Shown piece by piece: positions 35,223 to 45,600 of a stretch of DNA of 50,346 nt. The DNA is from Nostoc sp. GT001 (GTDB lineage Bacteria; Cyanobacteriota; Cyanobacteriia; Cyanobacteriales; Nostocaceae): assembly GCF_030382115.1 (NCBI RefSeq), contig NZ_JAUDRJ010000003.1, positions 1,726,432-1,776,777 on the forward strand. Direction: 5' to 3'. Both the position numbers and the translations under genes were made by a program. The stretch's first letter is position 1, and each line of letters begins with the position of its first letter. The notes below the pieces were generated by a model. That model searched no databases, was not told the DNA's origin, and saw only the letters and a list, made by a program, of their open reading frames with translations.

Positions 35223-38200
35223 ATGAAACGACTATTTATGAAGAAATTATTAGAGCAACTAGAATCAATTCAAGCAATTGTAGATACCGTTAGTCCATCT
35301 CAGATTGAAAGCGAACTTGAAAGTATAGCCCATAATTATGAATTATATGCTATCAGCTACGACCCACTCGAACAAGTTAAAACACTTCGAGATCGTTTAA
35401 TTGATGAAATTGGTAAGGGAAAGCCTGTCAATGGCTACCTAAGTGCTGACTATGGCTATGGTAAAACAGCAACCCTGATTTATTTGTGGTCTGAGTGCAG
35501 GCAGAATACAATTGTAGCTGTGCCACCGTTCAAATTTAAAGAATTGGGCGACTTAATGGTTGCCACTTATGCCTGGATTAAGGCAAGTTTAGAACAATCC
35601 TCCCCTAGTCTTGTTCCTAAAATTGAGGCACTATATTCTCAGTACGGTCTAAAGTCTCAACAAGAACAAGCCGCAGAAATAGCCCGCAAGTACAGAGTCT
35701 CTGAAGACAAAGCTCTGAAAATTGTTCAAGAATTAAAAACTGACACCACCAATACTGATAGTGTTCTAAATTTTTGGCAGGAGAGTGTTTCTATTTTGCG
35801 GGAAGCAGGTTTTAAGGGGTTAGCAATATTTGCTGACGAATGTCAAGAATTCCTGCGGACTGAAGAGGGATCTAGCGTTCGTATCCAGATTTTGAGCGAT
35901 TTAGTCAAAGGAATGCGGGCTTTAGGTTCTACACCTGTCGCACTCATTCTCGGAATGCCTACCACGCCCACTGAATCAGCGATTGAAGAACAGGCTGGTG
36001 ATATTATCCACCGGATGCAGGAGCAGAAAGTATCGCTGCGATTAACTGACGCTTATAAATCTGATTTTCCGGGTAAGCTTTGGGATTTTTTGTGTGAGAA
36101 GTTTTTGCCAGAAGATAAGTCTCAGGGAAACGAGTTAGTAGATTTAGCAACCCTTGAAAGTTTGGGACAGTTGTGCGAGCGCAAAGACCTGGGAAACGGC
36201 CCTCGCACCGTTATCGAAGTCTTTAAACGCATAGTTACTTTTGCTCAAGAAAAAGGGAAGCCGTATACTCCTCTGGATTTGATTGAGGATTATCTTGAGG
36301 GACGAGTGCAGTTATACGGTACGCAGCAGCACAAAATTAGTGATGCTATTAACAAAGTAGAGTCAGTGATTTCCTTTAAAAAACATCCAAAAGGACGAGA
36401 AGTAATTAAGCTTCTTGCTAGTTTTCCATCGGGTGTGAACGCAAGTATCGCTGAGAGCTTCAGACTGTTAAAGAGTTTAAAAAAGCTGGCAGAAGACGAC
36501 GATTTTTATGGTTCGTACATTGTACAACCAACCGAACGTAGCTTTGCCTTAGTTGCTCTTCTTCAAACAACTCCTCCTACAGTCATTGATAAAATTCTTG
36601 GGTCATTTCGTCGTAGCTGGTTTGGAGAGTGGAATGATGCTCAAAAAGAAAAGATAGCAACAACGATTTTCTGCCAGGAAATTCTCCCCTTACTTTTCCC
36701 AGTTTCTCGCTCTGGTCAGAAAGCCAATTGGAATTGGCGCTATAAAGGTGAATGGCAAGAGGATAGATTTGGATTTTATAATTTTTTGACTAGCTCTCCT
36801 GAGAGATATAATTTAGAGTTTCCCAACCGTTCTGTCGTTATTAGTGTTGGTGGTGAAGACTCTGACTTGATGAGATTTACTCCGCCGGAAGAAACTCACT
36901 TAGACTGGCGATTTTACTTGAGGTATGACCAGAATGCAGCTAATGTTCCACAAAGATTAACTGCGATCGCGGGGACAGGTCAAGTAGATTTCCACCTTCA
37001 GCTTGCTCGAAGCGAAAGGGAATATCCGACAGCTTTCGGCTTACTCCGCAAAATCATGGTTGCCGAACAGTGTTCAGCTTGTACGTTGCTTAATTTATCT
37101 AATTATATTCAAAACTGGCTCTCAAGCCATCCTGAAGTCAGCGCATCAGATAGAGATAGATTAGAACATCACCGTCAGGAGTGCCACGCCTTAGCTCTGC
37201 GGCTGCTATTCCCATCAATTGCATCAGAAACCTGGAAAATTCTCGGTTTAGAGGCAGTCAATGGTACGGAAACAAAACTGATAGAATCTGTGTTTTATCA
37301 AAAGTGTAAAACTCTATTTCCGAACTATCAATCTTTCTACACAAATCTGCGTCCAGCACTTCTCAAGTATAAGGTAGCGCTTGAGAAAATTTCGTTGTCT
37401 GTTCGCCGGGGTCGTCAGTTTTATCAAGCCTCAAAGGAAGATTTTGAAAATTTATTTGAAGTTGCGGGTTCTGGTCTGCCTAGCCTTTTGGCAATTTTGA
37501 AACAGCACAGTTTGATTAGTGAATCCAAAATTGCTAGTAAGAAAACAGAAAATTCTCAAGTTCAATTTACTGTTCATCCTCTGGAATCCTTGATTCAAAA
37601 CCAACTCAAATCAAAAGAGGCAGTTGAAAATGTACAGGGTCAGGAAACTCAGATATGGAAAGAGGTCAAAAAACTTGGCTATCTTCAAGAAGAGTTTGAG
37701 GAAGCACTGGAATGGTTGCAACGTCGTCGCTATATAGAATGGGAGCGACCAAGGGGAATCATTCGCACTTCTGTGGCAGAACTAGACCTTAATGATTTGA
37801 AGGGTCAGTTAAATGAACTTCGCACTCATGTTTCTTCATTACTAGAAATTTTTGATGAGAAGCTTTTAGACGAGGTTCTTAGCGACCTCAATGAAGCAGA
37901 AACAACTCTTTCTTCAGTAGCAACTTCACCACAGGGGTTTAAGACAACTGAAGAGAAACTAACTTTATCTAAAGACTTTGATAGCGCAGCGTTAGCGAGT
38001 ATTCGAGCGTCTGGCGTAGAGACTGCACAGAAGTTCGCGCAACACAAGGATGATGTGGTTCTTGATGGAGTTTATAGAACAATACAAAACCTAAGCGATC
38101 GCCTGGAAATATTTCGCCGGGATAAACGTTATACTCTGCAAAAAGAACTAGGTGAAATGACACGAAAATTAGAAGATTTAACGCTCGAATTGAAGGCTTC

Positions 38201-39245
38201 TAAAGTTAGTCAGGCAATTCTTACTATGAGTGGTTTAGAAGATTGTTTTAATGACCATCGAAAGACTTTAGAAAAACAATTTTTACAGCTAGATCAAGAT
38301 TGCCATAATATAGCCAGTTCGGTTGCCTTAGAAGAAGCAGACATTCTGAAATTACATCATCAACTCAATCACTGTAAGCAGTTTTTGCAAACTAACGAAA
38401 GCACTCAAAAAAAACTTATTGATTTAGTAGCTGGTCTCGAACAGTGGCGAATTATTTTGACACGTGCTGAGAATTTACGAAACAGTTTGAGTAACGATTC
38501 AGAACATCTAGTGCGGTATAACGATGAGTTTGTTGACCGAGTGGTAGAGCATTTTAGCCGTCATGGGGTAAAAAGTTTTAGAGAATACGATCTGCTGCAA
38601 AAACCCTTGGCTGAAATTGAAGTTATTATTAAAGGTGAGAGGCGATCGCGTCGAGATAGTTTCGAGCAACGACTAACTCAATACGAAGATTTATTGTGTC
38701 TAATTGCTCCTAATGAACGTTATTTGAAAGACAGATGCAAATTTGATGATGAAGACCGTGAAGGGTCTTATGAAGCCCTAAGACAAGTTTTTTGGGAAAA
38801 ACTACTCCAGCAGTGCAAAAATTTGATTTTAGACTGGGAGCAACTAGAAAGAGATTTATACTTTATTGCCCGAAACCGCGAACAAGATGTGACTCCTCTT
38901 TTGAATCAGGTCAGCAATTTAAAAGCACAGTTACTATCAAAAATAGACTTGTGTAAAGAAGCACTCACAGACTTTGAAAACCTTGAAGCCCAGGTTAACG
39001 AAATCAAATCTATTTTTGATAAATGTCTGGGTTCGCGTGAGGAATTGAGCAAAATTGAGCTTCCAAAAAATGAAAATGTTCTAGAAGAAGAAAGACAGTT
39101 TTTAAATGTCATTAGCACAGTAGAAACTGGTCTTACAATTAGCCAGGTTTGTCAAAGTTTACCAGATAATCAGGATGTATGGAAACTTTTAAAGACTTTG
39201 TATAAAAAGGGTTACTTAGAGATTACGCTCCGCCAACGAGATTAA
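35223..39245 (+). CDS. Large P-loop ATPase with C-terminal coiled coils
   Basis: The 1340-aa protein has a P-loop (SADYGYGKTATLIYLW, K81 T82) and a Walker B AIFADE (201-206). A sensor-like segment follows (ALILGMPTTPTESAI, about 238-252). After mixed helical domains, residues about 860-1290 are long coiled coils (LNELRTHVSSLLEIFDEKLL, then repeated Leu/Glu/Lys heptads). The end (GLTISQVCQSLPDNQDVWKLLKTLYKKGYLEI) is a winged-helix-like segment. Large ATPases like this (BrxC/PglY, DpdH) are core parts of DNA-modification-linked defence. I cannot assign it to one family. ATG 35238 is an alternative start. It appears intact. Confidence 0.75.
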   Translation: MKRLFMKKLLEQLESIQAIVDTVSPSQIESELESIAHNYELYAISYDPLEQVKTLRDRLIDEIGKGKPVNGYLSADYGYGKTATLIYLWSECRQNTIVAVPPFKFKELGDLMVATYAWIKASLEQSSPSLVPKIEALYSQYGLKSQQEQAAEIARKYRVSEDKALKIVQELKTDTTNTDSVLNFWQESVSILREAGFKGLAIFADECQEFLRTEEGSSVRIQILSDLVKGMRALGSTPVALILGMPTTPTESAIEEQAGDIIHRMQEQKVSLRLTDAYKSDFPGKLWDFLCEKFLPEDKSQGNELVDLATLESLGQLCERKDLGNGPRTVIEVFKRIVTFAQEKGKPYTPLDLIEDYLEGRVQLYGTQQHKISDAINKVESVISFKKHPKGREVIKLLASFPSGVNASIAESFRLLKSLKKLAEDDDFYGSYIVQPTERSFALVALLQTTPPTVIDKILGSFRRSWFGEWNDAQKEKIATTIFCQEILPLLFPVSRSGQKANWNWRYKGEWQEDRFGFYNFLTSSPERYNLEFPNRSVVISVGGEDSDLMRFTPPEETHLDWRFYLRYDQNAANVPQRLTAIAGTGQVDFHLQLARSEREYPTAFGLLRKIMVAEQCSACTLLNLSNYIQNWLSSHPEVSASDRDRLEHHRQECHALALRLLFPSIASETWKILGLEAVNGTETKLIESVFYQKCKTLFPNYQSFYTNLRPALLKYKVALEKISLSVRRGRQFYQASKEDFENLFEVAGSGLPSLLAILKQHSLISESKIASKKTENSQVQFTVHPLESLIQNQLKSKEAVENVQGQETQIWKEVKKLGYLQEEFEEALEWLQRRRYIEWERPRGIIRTSVAELDLNDLKGQLNELRTHVSSLLEIFDEKLLDEVLSDLNEAETTLSSVATSPQGFKTTEEKLTLSKDFDSAALASIRASGVETAQKFAQHKDDVVLDGVYRTIQNLSDRLEIFRRDKRYTLQKELGEMTRKLEDLTLELKASKVSQAILTMSGLEDCFNDHRKTLEKQFLQLDQDCHNIASSVALEEADILKLHHQLNHCKQFLQTNESTQKKLIDLVAGLEQWRIILTRAENLRNSLSNDSEHLVRYNDEFVDRVVEHFSRHGVKSFREYDLLQKPLAEIEVIIKGERRSRRDSFEQRLTQYEDLLCLIAPNERYLKDRCKFDDEDREGSYEALRQVFWEKLLQQCKNLILDWEQLERDLYFIARNREQDVTPLLNQVSNLKAQLLSKIDLCKEALTDFENLEAQVNEIKSIFDKCLGSREELSKIELPKNENVLEEERQFLNVISTVETGLTISQVCQSLPDNQDVWKLLKTLYKKGYLEITLRQRD

Positions 39246-39363
39246 TTTTTACTTTGAAAGCGAGGGTATTTTTGAATAACAGCAACCAAACTAGCGTAGC
39301 ACTCCTATTAACTGATAAGCAATAAAATAGAAGAAACTTTCTACTCATACGCTTAAAGCTACT

Positions 39364-40230
39364 ATGTCCAAGAGAATTCCAACTTTTCATTTACCCAAGG
39401 TGTATCCAGAGGATATGAGGATACTTGTAAAGGGTCTTGTAGCTAATGAAGGTCAGACCTTAAAGACTGCTTTGTATTGGCTAGAAGGTAAGCTAGTTAC
39501 TCACAACGTAAATAAAGTAAAACCAGCAGGTACGCCCATGTCTGCTACAACTATAAAAAACTATTTAGCAGGTTTTTACGTTCTCGATTTATATAAAGCA
39601 GATGGTCATATCTACTCAAAAACAAACACTGAAAAGACCAGACCATCGATTTCTGTTCAGTCAACAATCCAAATTATCAATCCCTTAGAAAATCTTGCTC
39701 AAAATTCGCCCTCTCTTGAAACATTTAATGAAAATTTAACTCAGATTTGTTCTCAGTATTCGCAACTTGTTAAAGATTACACTAACGCTAGGTTTCAACT
39801 TCATGAAAAACATCAATTATCTGAAAATCCAAAACCAGCACTACTTCAAAAATTATTAATACAACACTGTGGCTACAGCTATGTTGGTAATCCAGGGGTG
39901 GGTTATCTGGAGTTGTTTTACAGAGACAAAATAGAAATTGACAATTACTTAAACCTCTTAGACTTCATTTTAAATAATTACCGCGATATTGCCCAGAAAA
40001 GTCTGGGTTTAGTTCCAGTTGCTCAGATTCGTGATAGAGTTGTGAAGCAAGTATCAGATTATACGGAAGAAGACCTTAAAAAACATTTGATTCAGTTGCA
40101 ATTAACTCGCCGTATCGAATTAAGAACAACTAAATCTCAACTTGCCCGTAATATGGGAATTGATTTAATTGACATTCGAGGAGTTAAGTATGGATTTATT
40201 AAGATTTTAGAACCTGCTATTGCTGTTTGA
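39364..40230 (+). CDS. Winged-helix-like protein of unknown function
   Basis: The 288-aa protein starts MSKRIPTFHLPKVYPEDMRI. An N-terminal HTH-like part (GTPMSATTIKNYLAGFYVLDLY) is followed by a helical centre and a C-terminal segment (VPVAQIRDRVVKQVSDYTEEDLKKHLIQLQL, then RRIELRTTKSQ) that looks like a second winged helix. This would suit a DNA-binding or bridging role beside the two ATPases. No family is recognised. It overlaps or nearly touches the next gene (ATG 40233, 2 bp after the stop). Confidence 0.6.
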   Translation: MSKRIPTFHLPKVYPEDMRILVKGLVANEGQTLKTALYWLEGKLVTHNVNKVKPAGTPMSATTIKNYLAGFYVLDLYKADGHIYSKTNTEKTRPSISVQSTIQIINPLENLAQNSPSLETFNENLTQICSQYSQLVKDYTNARFQLHEKHQLSENPKPALLQKLLIQHCGYSYVGNPGVGYLELFYRDKIEIDNYLNLLDFILNNYRDIAQKSLGLVPVAQIRDRVVKQVSDYTEEDLKKHLIQLQLTRRIELRTTKSQLARNMGIDLIDIRGVKYGFIKILEPAIAV

Positions 40231-40232
40231 CT

Positions 40233-41501
40233 ATGCCCTATCAAGACGTTAATGCAAAATCTATAGCACCTGCCCAAAATCCTTATGTTGTTTCTGGATC
40301 TGCTGCATCAGTAGTCTCTCAGGACGACACCTCAAAACTGGTTCGTACAAAATTTATTAATAACCTTCTGGATGAAGTTAAACAATCCATTAAAATCAGA
40401 AGACCTATCAAGTTATTTTTTGTAGGAGAGTATGGATATGGGAAAACAACTTTACTCAATTTGATAGCTAAAGAATTTAATGATAATGGCGGGGTGTGCG
40501 TTCCCATTAAGTTTCAAGAAATCGTGACACCGATTGCAGCATCAAGCCAGCAAGATAAGCACTTTGAAAGTCTTTTGGGAGCAATTCTACTGAAGTTGTA
40601 CAATGTCTTGCTTCACGAAGGTCTTTTAAGCAAATCAGATAAAGTATTATTTGAAGAAACAGAGTTGATTAATTTATTTGAGATTTTTTTTGAATTCCTG
40701 AAGCGGACTCAAAAATATTATGTGCTAATTGCTTTTGATGAAGTTGAGGCACTATTTTCTAACCTCAGTATAGAAATTTCATATTTTATGAGTTTCTTGC
40801 ACAGTTTGTCTGAGAAGTTTTCACTAAGACCAGGTTGGGCATTGTGTGTAAGTGTGACCGAAGAATACTATAGTCAAATTATTTCAGAAGCTCGCCAGCT
40901 ACAAGAAGCACGGTTTAATTTTAAAATCCTCAAGCCTTTGAATCCACAAGAAGTAAAAGAGTATATAGAAACCAAAAATAGTTCTGTAACTTTGAAGAAT
41001 GATAATAAGCTTTATCCTTTTGAAGAGGAAGTTATTGACTTTGTTGCAGTAGTTTCTGGAGGTGTTCCCCGATTTGTAGAAACGATATGTCAGTTGCTTT
41101 GGGCTGAAGCGGAACCATCCCAAACATCAGTTGGCCTTGAAACGGCTCGAAGAATTTTCAGTAATAGTTATCGAGTGTATGCCGAGGCATATTTTTCAGA
41201 GTTACGAATTAGTAATGAGTTATCTGAAGAAGCAGAGGCTTTTTTAAATCTTCTATTTTTTAGTGGTGGAAGAAGACAGTCAATACAAGACCTTTTGATT
41301 CTGTATGATTCTTGTTCTATTTCTTATTTTTATAGACTAAGTGAACAACAAGCTAAGTATAGATTAGACAAAGCGAGTTCACAACTCAGGAGTAAGTTAG
41401 ATTTTGAGCAATATATCGAAGTTTTTGGTCAAAGACCTTATATGTATACTCTTACAAACTTAGTATATAAAGATATCTTCAAATTTCGGGAAAGACTGTA
41501 A
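40233..41501 (+). CDS. AAA/ORC-like ATPase
   Basis: The 422-aa protein has an intact Walker A, GEYGYGKTTLLN (near residue 67), and Walker B, VLIAFDEVEALF (near 166). ALCVSVTEEYY is a sensor-like strand, and a C-terminal lid and winged-helix region follows. This arrangement is typical of ORC/Cdc6- or STAND-like ATPases. TTG 40227 inside the previous stop is an alternative start; ATG 40233 is preferred. Its Walker A (EYGYGKT) closely resembles that of the 1340-aa protein (DYGYGKT), so the two may work as a pair. Confidence 0.78.
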   Translation: MPYQDVNAKSIAPAQNPYVVSGSAASVVSQDDTSKLVRTKFINNLLDEVKQSIKIRRPIKLFFVGEYGYGKTTLLNLIAKEFNDNGGVCVPIKFQEIVTPIAASSQQDKHFESLLGAILLKLYNVLLHEGLLSKSDKVLFEETELINLFEIFFEFLKRTQKYYVLIAFDEVEALFSNLSIEISYFMSFLHSLSEKFSLRPGWALCVSVTEEYYSQIISEARQLQEARFNFKILKPLNPQEVKEYIETKNSSVTLKNDNKLYPFEEEVIDFVAVVSGGVPRFVETICQLLWAEAEPSQTSVGLETARRIFSNSYRVYAEAYFSELRISNELSEEAEAFLNLLFFSGGRRQSIQDLLILYDSCSISYFYRLSEQQAKYRLDKASSQLRSKLDFEQYIEVFGQRPYMYTLTNLVYKDIFKFRERL

Positions 41502-41513
41502 AATAAACGCTTT

Positions 41514-42629
41514 ATGTCAGCAGAAAACCTGGATCGTAATTCTCCATCCATTAAGCCTAAGATTATTGCTGAGGAAATCAAGCAACTACAAAGGAAATTA
41601 AGTGAAATTGTAGAACCATACCAAAAACCGATTTCTTCAATTTTACCAGAAGAACGGAGGGTAGAAACTTCTTTGTTATTTGACGATATAGAGATTGAGG
41701 CTTGCTATGATAGGTTTTCTAGCTGGGAAGGTTCTTTGTCCAAGAAAAAAATTCGCGATTGGCTGAATCAGTTTGAAACAATTCTAGAGCAAAACATAGC
41801 CTATTTACTCCTGAGTAAGTTACAATTTTTTTCCATAACAAATATTGAATCAGCTACTCGAAGTTTACAGCAGAATTTACTTGATTTACTTCTAAAAAAA
41901 GATAATCTTTGGCAAGCTTGTCATGATGATCCTAAAGTTGCTTTAAAAGATAATGAAGCTGAGTTTAAAAAATGGTTGAGAAATAAAATTATTAGATATG
42001 CTGAATTACCTTATGATGCAGCAGAAAGTCAGTACAGGCTTTGGGGAATTTATGAAAGGTCTGCTTTGACTGCAACTAGCGTTCCTGATGGTAAAAAAAT
42101 CAGACCTCTGAGAGAGTATTTTCAAGCAGGTACAGGAAGCCATGAAACATCAGTGTTTGTTTTTATGGATTATACTAACGCTTCCGGTGAGCAACTCAGT
42201 AAATCCCTTAGAAAAATTAATCAATTACTCTCTAAATATCCAGAATGGCAGAAAAGTTTATTTGTTTTTATGTATGTAGTTGAGTCTGAAGCATTTCGGA
42301 TTGAAGATATAGAATTACGCCCCCAAAATAGCCAAACACTTGCTTATAACGCTATGCTTCATTATAAAAGTACAGAAATTATGAGAATCCTTGCGGATAA
42401 TCAAATCACTGAAACTGAGTATGATGATTTCATAGAAAAATATTGCCTGCGTGCTTCTGAAAAGAGTACTGTTGGATATCGAAATTCTGGTGCTTTAACT
42501 TGTCATCACTATAATTGTCCCAACAACACATTACCTTTTTTTAATAAACAGAGGGAAAACTGGGAAGCGCTTTTTAGAAACAGCCAAACGCCAAGCGCCA
42601 CCCGTTATAAGCAACTAAGGCTTTTCTAA
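41514..42629 (+). CDS. Phosphoribosyltransferase-like protein (PRTase-CE-like)
   Basis: The 371-aa protein has a mid-to-late segment VFVFMDYTNASGEQLSKSL (residues 214-232) that resembles the PRPP-binding loop of phosphoribosyltransferases, and a late motif CHHYNCPNNTLPFFN (330-344) like the CPNNTLP block of PRTase-CE proteins found in conflict systems. The second acidic residue of the usual DD pair is Tyr here. It starts 12 bp after the ATPase gene and ends 7 bp before the convergent helicase gene. With a TGT-like gene in the same operon, chemistry on a nucleobase or ribose is a reasonable guess. Confidence 0.5.
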   Translation: MSAENLDRNSPSIKPKIIAEEIKQLQRKLSEIVEPYQKPISSILPEERRVETSLLFDDIEIEACYDRFSSWEGSLSKKKIRDWLNQFETILEQNIAYLLLSKLQFFSITNIESATRSLQQNLLDLLLKKDNLWQACHDDPKVALKDNEAEFKKWLRNKIIRYAELPYDAAESQYRLWGIYERSALTATSVPDGKKIRPLREYFQAGTGSHETSVFVFMDYTNASGEQLSKSLRKINQLLSKYPEWQKSLFVFMYVVESEAFRIEDIELRPQNSQTLAYNAMLHYKSTEIMRILADNQITETEYDDFIEKYCLRASEKSTVGYRNSGALTCHHYNCPNNTLPFFNKQRENWEALFRNSQTPSATRYKQLRLF

Positions 42630-42636
42630 GCAAAAA

Positions 42637-45600
42637 CTACGCATAATCCGCAGGGCGACGCAAAACCTTAAACGGATTGGCAGATATTACGTCATAACCC
42701 GTATATTGTTGCCTTGCCATTTCCTCAGCCGCTATCCACTCAGGATGCTCATCAGTCCACAATGGATGTCGCAAAATCAAGACCTTTGCTAAACGCCCAC
42801 TGCGAACGTAACCACGTAAACTGCCAAACTGTATATGTGAAGTGTACCCCAGACGTGCCAAGGTAGCAGGGATTGGTGCTTTTGCTCCTATAATTAGATT
42901 CCTCCAAGGATTGGGACAGCCATTCCAAGATGATTCAAGGTCGATCGCACTGGCACTTGATGACGCTATCCGCGCCATATCTAACGCTAACCGCCAGTCT
43001 AAAAGACCATGATAGGACAAATTGTAAAAATCTCGCAGGCACAAATTGCAAGAGGTATCGCACTCGCTTTCATGCTCTGGAGACATCCACTTTGCGGCGA
43101 TACTATCGAGATGCATTGGTTCTGCCATCGCCATCAATCTGCTCAACTGGGCAGCATCATTAAAAAACTGGCAATATCCTGCACCATTTTCTAGCTTGTC
43201 ACATAAAAATGCTTGACCGATAGGTTGTCCCGTCACTTCATCTGGCAAAACACGCAACCCCGCTTCCAACTCCAAGGCATCCACATCCAACAGCGCACCC
43301 GCCGCAATTCTCAGCCAAAACGCAAAAGAATACCAACCGGCACGCCCCTCAACCTTCGTGGGATCGGCAAACACCCCAGAAGGCCACCGTTCAATATTCA
43401 CCAGCAAAATATCTGTTACCCGCCGCGAGATCAACGCCACACGGTAAGCAGCACCAGAGACGGAAACATAACCCTCCTCGCCAACAGCATAAGCCCCATT
43501 CTTCAATTCCCCGTAAATTTTGGCGGCTTGGAAATCAAATCCTCCCTTACCTTCATGATCATTCACTGAGAGAATTTGGTCAGTTAGCGCCACCACCGAA
43601 CAGTTGTCCACACTGGCAGAGGCAACTCCTCTGGCATCCACACTCAAAGAAGGACGAGTCGATCGCGGTTGCCACTCGAACTGTCCATCAAAATCTTGCG
43701 GTTCCAGATCGCTAAAAAAGCCCTTCGGTTCGCGGACATCCAGAGGTATGAGAGAGGGTTCGGAGTATTGACAAACTGGACAGGTTTGCTTTTCAGGTTC
43801 CCGTTTTCCTAATGCAGGTTGTGGCATAGCAGGCAGGGACACAACCGCCTGACAATGTTCGCACACTCCGATGGGGTTGGTGTTTCCTTGAGGCAAAGGC
43901 GGGTAAAAACCATTTTCTGAACTGACAACCTTCCCTGCTGGCCTCAGCACCACCACACCAACTGCCGTGTGAACTGCCTTATCCTTAACTGTTTCCGAAC
44001 CCGGTGCAAATTGACTGAGAGCAATATCCAAATTACGATCAACAAGACCATCTTCTGGGGGCCAGGGGAAAGACTGGCGAGGCCAGCGCGTGTAAAGCAC
44101 TCGCACACGAGTCGGGAAACCAAACATTGGCAGCAAACCAGCATTGGCAAGGCGTTCACTCAAAGCATCCTGCGAGTAAGATTCATTGCTAGCAATCTCT
44201 CTGATTTCCTCAATCAGGCGATCGCGCAAATAGCTTCGCATTTCCTCTTGAAATTTCTCACCAGCCACACCCGCCCAAGGGGTTTCAATACTGAGAGATT
44301 CCATAATCGAATTGATAACCTCTTCATTCCTAGCATCTTGCAGCCACTCTCGAATTTCCGGCTCATAAGTTGCCCATTCTTCAGCCGTGCCAAATTCCCC
44401 ATGTACATTATCAGTTTGACTGCCTTGACTCAAAATTGGTGTGTCGGTAAAAGCTTGGCGCAATACCTCTTTAATTAACACCCGTTTGTAGATTGTTTGG
44501 CTTCTCATATCCACATAGGGAGGCGGGGGCGGATCGCCTGTCATGCTTTCAGGACGTTGGTAGTAAAAATCATCGTGGCTTCTCCCCCGGCAAAATGTCA
44601 CCGCCAGAGAAACCCCACTAGCGCGACGACCAGCCCGCCCAACTCGCTGCTGGTAATTAAAGCGTCGCGGCGGCATATTTGCCATCATTACCGCATTGAG
44701 AGCGCCGATATCAACCCCTGCTTCCATAGTGGTTGTCACGCTTAACAAATCGACCCCGTAAATCTTCTTTTTGGCAAGTTCATTAGCAATGAAAACTTCT
44801 TGAAACCAACGCTGTCTTTTCGGTCGTTCCGCTTTATCGGTTTGTCCTGTCAGTTCTTCACAATTCATGCGAAACAGCTTGGCATCTGGTCTATCTGTTA
44901 ATTCCGTGTAATAGTCGAAATGTGAAGTCAATTGTGCCGATGCAACAGGTTGTAAAGATTCTGGGTCTATGACCACATTGTGTAAATAAAACGCATTGGT
45001 TTGCGGACACCTGTAGACTCCCTGACTCAGTTCTGGAGGGACTAGCGTTAATTTATCTGGGTTTAAAATCAGTCCATTAGACGAAGAAATTCCTGCCCCT
45101 GACTGTAACAATTGCTGTTGCACTTCAACGTCAGTCACACCCCAATTTCGTATTCCTGCAAGATAATCGAGCGAGTAACGCCGAAAGTGGTTTTCTGTGC
45201 CTTGATAAATCCAAGAGCAATATTTATATAAACTCCTAACGCCTAACTGACGGATAACAGCTTCTGTGGCATTAATTAAAGCTAGTGAAGCATTTTTGTC
45301 AGTTTGGTAACTCACCCAACCTTGACCCAAGGCTTCCAGCGTCCTGGCAATATGGGGGAATAAAGCATACATTAGCTCTGCCATCAACAGAGCGTCCAAG
45401 CGAGCAATATGCTGTCCTTGTTCTGCATCAGCGTTGACTAAAGGCAAGGGAACAGCGTTACTCCAGTCGTAGCAATTAAACCAAAAATCCCAGAATTTAT
45501 CTGCGGTTTTGTATCGCTTGGCTTTGAATTCTGAGCCACCGTGACAGATACCTATTTCTAGTAATTGATCGCGAATTGTGCCGCGTAAATTTGCTAAGGG

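Noticed and set aside
42930..44745. Several plus-strand frames opposite the helicase
   Set aside because: They are antisense shadows of a long coding frame with clear helicase motifs.
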